This document shows, in pieces, positions 26,043 through 37,592 of a DNA stretch of 64,000 nucleotides; positions within the stretch are counted from its first letter, which is position 1, and the number at the start of each line of letters is the position of its first letter. This DNA comes from Amblyornis subalaris (lineage: Eukaryota; Chordata; Aves; Passeriformes; Ptilonorhynchidae): assembly GCA_018881555.1 (NCBI GenBank), contig JACAXG010000056.1, forward strand, positions 1,313,462 to 1,377,461, written 5' to 3'. The notes below the pieces were generated by a model. That model was not told where the DNA came from. It did not search any database and saw only the letters and a list, made by a program, of their open reading frames with translations. The position numbers and the translations under genes were made by a program.

Positions 26043-29000
26043 CCATCTCTCTTCCTTAGAGAAAACTCTCCTTGTCTTTATCTGTGTTTAATCCTACTAG
26101 TTTGAACTGCACTGTCAACAAAATACCCCTCTTCCAATGAGAAAATTATTAATTTTCATGTGGCCAAAACTAATTAATATTTCCACAGACAATTTTTAGA
26201 ACTTGGTTTCTTCTCCTTGATGTAACCTTGAGCCTGAATTTCCATGGTTTATATTATGCAGTGTGGGTATAACACCCCTATAATTTCTTTCCTGTTTAGT
26301 ACTTATCTTCTCAAAATTAATCCCATCTTAGAAACGCTTTTTGTCTTAGAATGTCTGCAAATAAATCACTGTATTCTTAGANAATGGAAATTGTCAGTGA
26401 TTAAATTCAATTTGATAGGCTATGTGTGAAATTTCTCTGACTAGTTATCAAGAGTATCTTGATTTTAGGTTTGGATTTATCATTATATTTCCTACATTTA
26501 CAGCTGTCTGTACTTTCCTTCAGCAGTTCTCCATATTTCTTTTTGCAGATTGTTTTCTGCAGGCTTGTGAATATNTGGGTATTTGGCAGTGATTTTGTAA
26601 CGTATAATCAGAACTGAAAATTATAGTGATCCCATTTGTGTTATTATAGCTTAAGAATGTGTCAGACTTTCCATTTTAAACTTTTTACTCTAAAGAATCT
26701 ACAACTGGTCTTTCTTTACTGCCAAATATTTCTGNAAAATTTTCAATAAGAATAATGCTATTTATTACTTTGAAATTTTTCTCAGGATTTCTGGCAGTGA
26801 GTGTGAGGAGATAGCTTCCCCTGCAATCCAAAATAAAAAAAAATAAATCTCTAATTTCCTGTCTCCTTATTCAGTGACTCCATTTTTGCCAAAAAGAGTT
26901 AGATGGGTTTCTTTTTAAGGACCTGTAGTATTAATGCAGTAGTGGATAAGAGGGATTACTTGAGAATGACTGGAATTACTCCCTTTCACTGGGAACATAA
27001 TATGTTCCTTCAAGAGAGTGCCAAGATTTTTCTGCCAGAGGAACAAGAAAAGGGATAAGAGAATCAGTTCCCTACTCTGGTCAAACAGACTTATTCATTT
27101 TTAAGCAAAATATCACCCAAAATAAACCAGATCTTCTCACACCCTGCAGCATCCTCTAGATGAGGGGACTGTAGATGTAAAATCAGAAAGTGCTCAGCTG
27201 GAGTTGGGGATAGGAGAAGAAACCTAACCTAAGAGGAACCAGGAGATACTCATACCAGCTGCTTTTCCCACAGGCCTGACTAAAAACCAGGCCCCTTACA
27301 ACATCTCCAAATGTTGCATGCAACATGTCCTGCCTTCTCTTCTCTTTTTACCTTCATCAGGAGGAAAAATACCTCACAAATGTAGCAAAATTTGGCCTTC
27401 CAGCTTCTTAAACCTATTGGTGAAATGAGAGAAAATGGCAAAATTCCATCCTAGAAAAGAGTAGAGTGGATGACTCCAAATATCTCTCACCTCATTGCTC
27501 AAATTCTAGCTGTTCTCAACTTCCAGACCTTCGTTCTGTTCAAGGCAGCATAACNGAATTTCTTTTGAGTTTCTGCTGCCTGTTCTACCGTCAGCTCCTG
27601 TGGGACCTTGGGCAAGTGGTAAAACCCAGGTTTCCCGGAAAGCTGGGAAATTACTGCACCCTCAGAGAGCGGTAAGACAGGTCAGTTTGCTGTGGTTTGG
27701 TGAGCTCAACCCTGAAGACTTCGGCCCTGACTAAATTTAGGCTTTGAGGCTATCAGAGGTGGGTCTCAAACACAGAGAGGTAACAACTGCCAAAAAGCTT
27801 TGCCATGACTTTGCTTTCTCCATTTACCAACAAGAGATTGCAAGACCTCAATGTTATGGGAATTGGTCCTGCTGTAANGGAACTGTAGAAAATGTACCAT
27901 AGGAAGAAAAACAGCTTTGGAGCTCCATTCTGGTGATACAGAACTCTTGGGTCTGTAAATAAGTCAGAAACCTTGTGAGAATAGTCCTGGTTCTGAGGAT
28001 CTCTGTGTTTTTAATGCATGGAAATCCTACAAAATGAAATTTTGTCTCCTGGTATTTGGACACATCCAGTTCTGGTCCTACTTAGTGAGAAAGATTTCTT
28101 GCTGAGCTGGGGTTTTTTGCCAGTTAGTTTGCATAAAATGCTGNGGATTAGAAGAACTCAGCTCTCGATGTACTTAGCTCATATATTTTACATAACTTTT
28201 TAAAAGGAAATAAGAATTATGAAGACTGTGAGATATCACATGCCAGTTTTTCCACTATGAAACACGTCCTGTTGTCAGTATTTCCATTCACTCTCATTGC
28301 CTATAATCAAAGGCAGTGGGAATAAACTCTGGAAGTCTCGCCTTCGGTGGATTGTCTCCAAACCTCAGTATGGCATGTCTGACACGACGCATATGGAACA
28401 TCCATTGCCTTTGAACTAAAACCTGCTGCAAGAGGTTCTCTCGAACTGCAGACAGTGAAGCTGCCAGAAAATGTGAATGAGAGCTGGAAGTAAAGAATGA
28501 GGAAACTTCAAAACCTCTCTCCTCTGCGTTCTCGGGTGATTCCCTGGCTGCCGGGTTAGATCCCCAGCATCAGAGGGGCAGAGATTAGAAGCAACCNTAA
28601 ACATTTGTATAAAAAACTGGACAAGGCAAAAATCCCTGTGCTCAAGGGAATTGTCCTGTGAATCTTATTTCATACCTCCAAACCTTCTAATGTTACTAGG
28701 TGAGCTCACATTGCCTAAAACTCATCCGTACAGACAAGGGTGAGCTCTGGATCTCCTACAAGTAACCCATGAAGAGGATCCAGTGGTGGGCTGGCACCAC
28801 AAAACACTTTATTGAAAGCTGCCTGGCTTAAAAAGCCGTGGAGGAACCTGCCTGGGGTGGAAAAGGTCTATTTTTTAAGTTGTCTACAAAANCATCTCTG
28901 TCTCACTGGTGTCCCAGTGCATTGCATTCATGGAGCAAACGAAAATCCCTGTATCCAGAGTACAGACCTACAGCTCTACCTCCCTGGGCTGAGAGCTCAC

Positions 29001-30440
29001 TCCTGAATGAAGCACTGTAGTCNCAAGGGTCATTTTTTGCCTGCAAACTTTACATTGAAAACCCTCATGTATGTGACCCAAGCTAAACAGAGAGAGTTCA
29101 TAAGTTTTTGGGGGTAGCATATTCCATATTTTCCCTGCAGTTTATTGGCAAATTAATTCTAATGCATTCAAATTACATCATGAAGTGTAATGTAAAGATA
29201 TTTCATGAAGGTTACCTTAATAGGGTGTGAAAACCTGATGAAGGGTAATTCAGAGGGAACTGCTTGGCCCATCTCCTATTTACTTGGAAACATTACTGCC
29301 TTAAAAAAGCCTTAAATATATTACTTATTTTTATGGCTCAAAACCCTTTAATTTGAAGATTTTTATGACTCCCTTACAATACACATCGATTTAAATAATG
29401 TTTTAAACTAAAACGGATCATTTACTGCCAACTGTGCTTCGGGCATATCATTGATTAGTCCAAGTGTGATAAAACAACCTTGTTTTTATTCATACTTTAA
29501 GAGAATAATAAAACCTGCATACTTGGAAATACTGAAGCAATATCTTGGCCCAGAGCTATTTAACTATGAATTATTCACATCTAGTTTATTTTTTTTTCTT
29601 TTAAATTCATGAATCCCCAGAATGGTTTTGTAAAGTGTATCAGTGAAACCATGTTTCTAATTATTAAAAGGGAGAGGGGATGGAATCAGAATGCATCTTC
29701 TATGTAAAGGGGTCACTTTTTATTTGTCTTCTTTTGCAAGCCACTGTGAATCTCCCTGGAAATTAGTTATTCAATATTCGCACTATATTTTAATTTGTGA
29801 CCCATTGAGAGAGAATACAGAGAANGCTACTTTGTTCAAATAACTTTTGCAAACAGACCCATCACATCCTGTAACACTGGAACTGCTTAAATATAGGGAT
29901 ATTTAAGGATTTCACAGAAAACTGACTGGGAGCCCACTGCCCAGAACTGGTCTGGACTGATCAGAGGAAATTACAGCAAAAGAAAGAAATTTTTTGCATC
30001 TTCAGAAGAAAAGGTTCATGTAACAGTGATAGGGTGTCTATCTGGATATCACACTGCTGCAAGTGGGACATTTTCCTTAACTGCTGCAGAATGTCATAGA
30101 CAAAAATACCTTTTGTAAGTGAAAAAACCAAAACATTCATCCTACTTTTGCAATCCTTCCATCCTGTGTCACCTAACAAAGCTTTCTGCACACACCATGG
30201 TCTGAACCGTGACAGTGGAAAGAATGAGCCTGAGTTAGTGGTTTTTCTTCTTCCATCACTAAACTTCAGTACAACCTCAGCAAATCACTTCATCTCAGTG
30301 CACCTCCAGTCCCTACTCACACAAACAAGGCCTTGTTTTATTTGGAGCATAAACTCTTCAGTCTAGAAAATGCTTTTCTCTGTATAGTACTCAGTGTAAT
30401 TCTGTACTTGGTAAATACTGAATTATTATTTGTCTTGTAT
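26043..30440. other. Unique AT-rich non-coding DNA
   Basis: No repeat family recognised. The part from about 29100 to 29830 is long, AT-rich and rich in homeodomain-type TAAT cores, a texture seen in conserved non-coding elements, but conservation cannot be judged here. Fragments resembling 'ccttgggcaa' (25030, 27610) recall the MIR core but are too short to call. Confidence 0.4.
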
Positions 30441-30781
30441 AATCACAGAAAATATGGGTTGGAAGGACATCATCTAGCCCAAAAAAGAGTTCAGAGCAGG
30501 TCCAGCTAAATCAACCTACACAGGGACTTGGTGAGTTTTGCATATATCCAAAGTTGGTGTTTTCAAAGCCTNTCTAGGTCTGTGCTCCTGAGTGATCCAC
30601 CCCATAGTGAAAACTTTTCTCCTTTTATCTTATCAGAATTACTTTTCTTTCAGCCCAAGTCCATTGCCACAGGACTCCAGGTTTGTCNTCTCTATGATCT
30701 CAATTTGGTTGCAGTAAGATCTCCCTTTGCCTTCCCTGTTTCTGCTCACACTTCATGTTCTCCAGCCCCTTGACNATCCAG
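30441..30781 (-). mobile_element. Diverged CR1 LINE fragment
   Basis: Read on the minus strand, the left edge (plus strand aatcacagaaaatatgggtt, then ggaaggacat) is a CR1 3' end. The match continues weakly through atagtgaaaacttttctcc, the 'cccaagtccattgcc' block and the right edge 'gttctccagcccctt'. These correspond in order to known segments of the CR1 3' region. The copy is old and carries several Ns. Confidence 0.75.
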
Positions 30782-31987
30782 GTAAGATGATATTCTCAAA
30801 GTCTCCTGATGTTTTACCTGTAGGTTTTCCTCTCCTTCAAATATATTCATAATCAGGACCTCAGAATTGAGTACAACTACCACAGTTGCACACCAAGAAC
30901 AATGCTGTGTGTACCACACCTACAGAATGCACCAAGACTTCAACAGTGAGACAGAGGAAACAGAATACTTAAAAGTTACTGGAAGAAGGGGCAAGCAGCA
31001 GACAGCAAGCAATGGTTTTGGAAGNTGATTACCAGCTTGAAAAGAACATCTCCAGATGGCCACAGCAGATAAAATGGTCCTGTGGAATGGAAACCCAAAA
31101 CTACGGAGAATGGACAGATACTCAANCAATAAAAATTCTCTAATCACAAACGGCCACCGCATACCATCCAGTCTTACAAATAGTAAAATTTCAGACAAAA
31201 AGGAATCACAAAATGGCATTAGCAGACTCTGTGGAGCCTCTAATGGATCTATGCTGAGATTTGCAATACTCACAGTTGTTCCTAGGACNTGCAAATTTAT
31301 CTGAATGTTTGTTACTGAAGACACTTAAGAGTTTTCTAAGTCTGGAAAATGCCAAGAAACTCAGCACAGAGCTTGGAACAATAAAAAATGAGAAGAAGCC
31401 AATCTTTTAACTTGGCTTCAAGGCCACATGTGGTTGCACTCTCCAGATGTATCTGCCATACTGGGCTTAGCACAAGATTAGCCTGGAAGAACTGTGTCTT
31501 TTCTCGCTTTTACTCCATAGCCAGGTGGGTTAGAGGACTTGTCTGAGTGGAGGAAACTCACATTTAAGTTAAGCTTTTTTCACTGCATGACTCTCTTTCT
31601 AGACTAAGGCAATTCTTCTGTACATGGCTACAAGCAAATGTCTGGAAATTTGTGAAATGTCTGCATGAAAGATGTTGTTTTAGAAGTACCAGTCGACAAC
31701 AAAAATGGGTCTTCAAGGTGCTGAGAGTAGAAACTTGAATTTGCTTTACATTCTCTTGTGAATCCAGTGCCAGGTGTTAATCTATTAATAGGCATTACCG
31801 TCCTCACTACAGAACTGCGTGTTTTGAAAAAATCCCAGCTCCTGATTCAACCCNTCAAAATATACATGCCTCAAATTCTGTATAGATCCCAACACCATGA
31901 TGGGAATTCTCTGCACAGTTTGAGGTAAACCAAGCCATGTGTTTGAATACTTGCACCAAGGGAGTCAAACAACAGAGGTATTCTCAC

Positions 31988-32035
31988 CTCATTGACATTT
32001 TCCTAGTTTTATTTGGCTCATGAAGCATTAAAATG
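31988..32035 (-). other. Exon-like segment with strong splice-type borders
   Basis: On the minus strand a tract reading tttgctttccaatttcag precedes 48 bases, followed by a donor-type gtgaga after AATGAG. One frame is open across it (LHEPNKTRKMSM within it) and the other two contain stops. Both borders are good consensus matches, but such pseudo-exons are frequent in introns. No partner exon was found. Confidence 0.1.
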
Positions 32036-32218
32036 CTGAAATTGGAAAGCAAAAATTATTTTAAGCTGCTGAACATGATGAAAAACAATGCTTTCGAGTA
32101 GCATGATGAATCTGTTGCAGAGTGATTAGACATTAATAGCAGGTTCGTATACTTAATAAAGTTTGCATAGCCAATTTGCACTTTATAAAGTGTGGCATTG
32201 TTCTGGAGTGTGGCCCTG

Positions 32219-32272
32219 ATGTGGACTTTATGAAGCATGCAGGAGGCAGTACAGACTTTATGAAGTCCACAT
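32219..32272. repeat. Inverted repeat with internal direct repeat
   Basis: Arms atgtggactt (32219-32228) and aagtccacat (32263-32272) are perfect 10-bp reverse complements. Within the same span gactttatgaag is repeated directly at 32224 and 32254. Confidence 0.7.
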
Positions 32273-35200
32273 TGAGGATAAGGATCAAATTAAATAGGAA
32301 AAGCACACCAAGCTCTGATATGTGGCTTGGAAACTCATGCCTGCCTGCATGAGTTGTTGCTGAGGTCACCCTGGGGCACCCAAATCCCCACAAATTCCCA
32401 CTGTAAAGGCAACCAAAACATCCAAATGTGACTTCTGCCAACCACATGCAAGGAGGCTGGGCACCTAACAGTGCACTCTTGTGCTTGAGTGTTAGACAAT
32501 TAAATTCCTCCCTGACATCTTGACCCTTTCTGGTCAGCATCACATCTTTACCTTCAGTGAGGGCATGCACTGGTTCTGAGAGGCTGTTCTCTGAGTTTCA
32601 AATTGGGCAAAATTTACTATATCCAAAATAAAACCCTANTTAATGAAGGACTACAGACATTAGTTCCTAAAATCACACTAATTAGACAGGTTATTGTGTC
32701 TTCCTCCTCCTCACACCCTTATGATGCACTGTGCAAATTAAAGTTTGCAACTCCCCTTTAAATCACTACANATGCTTTTATGCCTCATTTTAAATATAAT
32801 CTATATTGAGTTTGGCTTACATTGTAGATAGAGAATGAAACTTCCTGAATGAAACCTCCCTTTTCTCCTTCTTAACTTCTCAATGCATGGGTTGCCTGTG
32901 AAATACAGAAAACAGATGNTTTATTAAAAAACAAACACAAAAAATGATCAGCTCTAAACATTGCATGGATTTTTTTCCCCCTATTTAACAAGCTATCGAT
33001 TAGATTATCTTAACTCACTTTNGAGGAAAACTGGCCATTCAGATTCATATTTTGATTGATCACGAAACCTCTTTGTTTACAAATTGGTCATTTCAGAATT
33101 AGTTTTAGTTGTCTCTCACGCAGCAGCTTAGCAGGGTTTGGGTTGCTACATTGTGAACTGTGGAAAGGATCTATTCCTTTACAACTCAAAAATTATTCAA
33201 GTATGGCATTGCAATGCAGATGACACAATCTTTCCAGCTACCAAATCTATGAGCTAAGATGATTGATTTTATCTAGCTTAAATCAGTATGAAATTGATTA
33301 AATGACCTGGCAGATTCTGTCATTCAGCTTGAGAGAGACAAACCCAGTGCAGTGTTCCAACAGCTGCTTCATTGCTTGTCCATTACTTAACAACCGAAAT
33401 ACAGCAGTTTGTGTATGACTGGGCAATGCACAGATATTGTTTTAGAGCGTCATTACGAGTCTGGTAAATAGGTTTAGACTGAGGATATGAACACAAACTC
33501 ACTGTAATTTTCTGTAGCAGTGTTTAAAGGGCTCGTGATTGGCAGCATAACTGATTGTATTGACCAAAAGAGCCGAGGACATCTGGCTTTCTAGCCCTAC
33601 AGCTGAAAGACCATATGTTATAAAAAAACACAGTGTGAGAGGGGAAAAGACAGTTGTAGACTGAATAGATGAGCAGGGGTCAAAGCCGACACAAGTCCAA
33701 CCCTGTCACCAATGTTGCTCCAACAAGGGGTGAACGANGTAGGGCTGTTGGGCAACGCAGAAACGTCGTTGACTTGTTGACCAACACAGAGTTGAGCTGA
33801 TGGCTGAATATCTGTGCAAACCTCAGGGCTCCCTCCACTTGGCCTGATGATCAGATGAAGAATAATTGACATTACAAACACCTACAGCTTACCAAAATTG
33901 TCCCATGTTTCTACCTTCAGCTGTTCCACAAATCTTCGAGTACAGTGTAACTGTTCAAGATCAAATTAGGGCATATTACAATTTTCAACATCAATCCCAG
34001 CTTCCCATGCTTACAGTTCTAGAAACAATACATCCATTCAAATTCATGGCAAGCCCTCAGTTCGCTCATAATTCACTGTTTGATGCCCTTTTTTCAAATG
34101 CTGACGTCAAAGTTGAGGACATAAGCATAAAATCTTTGCTTTTGCTGTTCTTTGCTGTTCACAAAAAGACATAGGAATTTTATAGGTCCTACTTACAGTA
34201 TGGGCTGTTATAATAGCAAAACCTGCACTAGATTAGAAAAAAAAAGTTATTTTTAAATAAAACCCAAGAAATTAAGATGTTGCTTTACATAAGACCAAGT
34301 GTTACATGGTAGCATATCTTTCATTTTTGTCAGTGACCAATGAAAAGGAAGATATATCGAAAATTGTTAATGAAAATTGTGCTCAAGAAATGAGGGAAGT
34401 AGAGATCTTTGCTTTCTCAAAATCACAATAATACATTTCAAAGGGTAAATAAACCAAATTCACACCAAGTTGGCTGGAATTTTGAAATGTGCTAACTCAG
34501 CATACTGCTGAAGTTTCTGCTGAATTGAGCACTTTTTATTCTTTGAAAAAAACATCTGTGATTCAGTGTGATAGATTTCAGTATGGTTAGACAATACAAC
34601 AAGATGTTTTTTAGAGAAAAACATCAGTATGAATGAATGGTTCTTGCAAGCTCCACAATACCCACTTTTAAATTACATTGAATAATAGATTTCTCTCCAG
34701 ATTAATCCTATCAAAAGATTAATCTTTTATATTATTAAGTGAAGTCAACAGAGCAGACAAAAGGGTATTTTTTCCCCAATACATGGTATCAACCATTTTA
34801 AATTGGAATTTTTACACCGTATACTAAACTATGGCATTTGTGTGTATCAGTGGTTTAAGGTTACTTAATGCACTGAATTAAAAGCTGCCAAGGCACAATA
34901 TGAAGTGCAGCCAAGCACTTCACTACAAGTTGCAGAATCATTCACTTCTATTGCTTGCTTTCATAGGTAAAGTTAATCAAAGTAGTTCTAAACAGCAGCA
35001 AGGGCATTGGGGGAAAGCATATTTGTTCCGGAATCCTTAGGAAAAAGATGTTGTTTTCCACCTCCCAGGATAATTAGCAAATATGGTACCCAAGCTTGAA
35101 CCAATTTCAGTCCTGGACTTCTAATATTTTCCTAATCAAATTAATCTCAACCGCTAGCTATGTGTGGCATTTTACAGCTCTTCCCCCAGCTTTCATAAAG

Positions 35201-35667
35201 CATTTTACGCAATGTGGGCCCCAAATCAGACAACTGCTTTAATTCCAAGGAGCACAGGCTGTAAGCAGAACATACAGTCAGTACTCCTTGCAATCCCAGA
35301 CCCAGCATCCTCAAGGAAGCGTTAAAGTTCTCTAGATACTTGCAAAAGACCATTGCATAACATTTAATTTAGTGGTCAGTAATCATTTCGTCACAGGGTT
35401 CAGATGATAAAGTGGATACAGATGTTCATTAGCAACAGGAACACAGGCAAACAATGAAGCATTCCAAGGAGCTGCCAGCAACTGAAAAGTCCAAGGCTGA
35501 CCATCACATGCTGAAGAGTCACAAACATCTCTTTAGACCAAAAGAGAAATTTGACCACTCCACTATCCATAGGAATCCAAATTAGAATTTCTCCTCCTAC
35601 CCATATGTCAAGGGTAAGGTCATTTTTACCAGGTATCTTTAAGTCTCAGTGGCCTAAGACAGGCCTG

Positions 35668-35799
35668 AAAGNGTTAAAAAGGTACGTGGATGTGGCACTT
35701 GGGGACATGGTTTAGTGGTGAAGATGGCAGTGCTGGTTTAACAGTTGGGCACAGTGATTTTAGAGGTCTTTTCCAACCTTAACTGTTCTATTATTCTAA
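35668..35799 (+). mobile_element. CR1 LINE 3' fragment
   Basis: The sequence gtggatgtggcacttgggga, then catggtttagtggtgaagat, and the end aggtcttttccaacctta followed by ttctattattcta match a common avian CR1 3' terminus. It is strongly 5'-truncated (about 130 bp). It belongs to the 'gatgtggcact' subfamily, different from the copies at 10012 and 15568. Confidence 0.9.
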
Positions 35800-37505
35800 G
35801 CACGCAGAAGCACTTCCAACTTTCCAGCCAACCAGGATTTGCTCCTACACATCTTTTCACACAAATAGGCTTCCCTACCACCCCTTTTTCCAAAAATCTC
35901 CACTGGCTGAGAGGCAGAGATTCACAGCCTGGCTTTGCTGATCTTATTTCTGGCAGCAGCAATAGGTAATGAGAAAGATTCCTCCTAAGGCCTTTTCCAG
36001 AGGTATTTTCTCCCCCCCAGTTTCCCGGTGGAGGAGGAAAACACAAAGAGGATCATCTGCAGGGAGNGACAGCTTCGTTTGTCACGTCAAACATCCCAGG
36101 CTCTATCCCTGTCCTCTGGAGGGAATCATTCACATAGAGAAGATTAGCCCAAAGGATTAGCATGCAGCTGGATTATCCATACACACAGCTCAGCCAACTA
36201 ATAAACCAGCACCTCTATGCATTTTTTGCCTTTTAACCTCCCGATTTCCAGACTTCTGATATTCATCCCTTTGAGCATCCCCATATTTCAGGGGGTGCTG
36301 AACACACGACAAAGAGGTGGTTTTGGCTACCCTGGCGCGTCTGAGCCATTTCTCATCAGCCACAAGATGTCAGTGTTGCTGAATGTTGTTATTCTCACCT
36401 GCACAGAGGCCTCGAAAGATGCCGAGGGCAGTTGTCAACACCGGGCTCTTACTGGTAGGTCTAACAAAAAACCCACAAGAAATAACACACAACCAAGGGC
36501 AATGAAAATTCGCATAGCAAACTGTGATTTGATCTTAACCATAATAAGTAAAGCTTGAACTACACGGTAACTGCTGCCACCTACTCCTAATCCTTGTGTC
36601 TTTTTACAAGTCCNGATCCATGAAACTTTGAGCACAGTAGATGGTTCTTGCACAGCAACATCACCCCGAAAGGAGCAAGCAGAGCCGACACCAGAATTGT
36701 TTCATCACCAAACAATCAGTCCATCCCTCCAGACATGAGGCTGTCCAGAAACCCTAGCTCTACTGACTCTCACTAAATATGAAATTAAAGAACATGCCAA
36801 TGGTTATCTCCCTGGTTTACTCTTGGTATTTACTTCCACGCCCGTCTGGCTCTGGCAGCAAATTCTGCCCACATGGCTCTATCATGGAGATCTTTCCATG
36901 CCCAGACTTGTTTCCTCTCTGTATCACCTCCCCAATTGTTTGAGCACACATTTTTNTAAGGCCAAATCAGTTTGCTGGACTATCTGGTTTTAAAACAGCC
37001 TTTCCTCACACCCTTTCCTCTTTCCAACCCTTCCCAAAAGGTCAAGGTCAGGCAGAAAGGGAACTTTTGAACCGATATTGTTGCGGACTTCATGCATTGT
37101 GAAACTGCACCTCGGATTTCCCCTGCAGACCGACCGACCCATATGTTGATTATTTTTCTGCTTCCTTCTTGGTTGCAGGAGATTTGCTTCACCAAACACT
37201 GGCTTGACTTCCACTTCTAAGTATAGCAGAGCATGGGTACATTTAGCATGAGAATTCCTGTTTACATTGTTTGCTGCCATTCATGTCCTCTGAACTTGTT
37301 TACTTTTGGAATCACAGGAAGCATGACTTTGATGGGAGTGGAGACAGGACTGTTCACTGTGCAAAAAAAAAAAACCTGGATGAGTAGAAGTAGATTAATT
37401 TATACTCCCTTGAAATTGTAAAAATATGCAATGACAACATGGCTATTTGGGCTCAGAAGTAGACAATTTAATAATTTGATCTGTCTCTTCTTTCTTCTCA
37501 AAAAT
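35800..37505. other. Unique DNA with small CpG clusters
   Basis: CpG dinucleotides, rare in most of the window, are denser at about 36307-36443 and 37068-37132. Plus and minus frames of 100-113 codons overlap each other and look like chance. No repeat recognised. Confidence 0.4.
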
Positions 37506-37592
37506 AGAATCATAGAATGGTTTGGTCTGGAATGGACTTTAAAGATCATCTAGTTACACCCTTGCTGCCACGGGCGGGGACATGAATCGATG
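37506..37592 (-). mobile_element. Short CR1 LINE 3' end
   Basis: The plus strand reads aatcatagaatggtttggtc, then aaagatcatctagttacacc and cttgctgccac, the reverse complement of a CR1 3' terminus. Less than 100 bp remain. Confidence 0.88.

Larger units (their letters stand above)
30782..35667. other. Unique non-coding DNA
   Basis: No repeat recognised. It contains a small inverted/direct repeat at 32219-32272, a second perfect TGACGTCA at 34102-34109, a 10-bp tandem duplication at 34141-34160 and the weak 48-bp minus-strand exon-like segment at 31988-32035. The 32.6-33.5 kb part is AT-rich and free of repeats. Confidence 0.4.
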
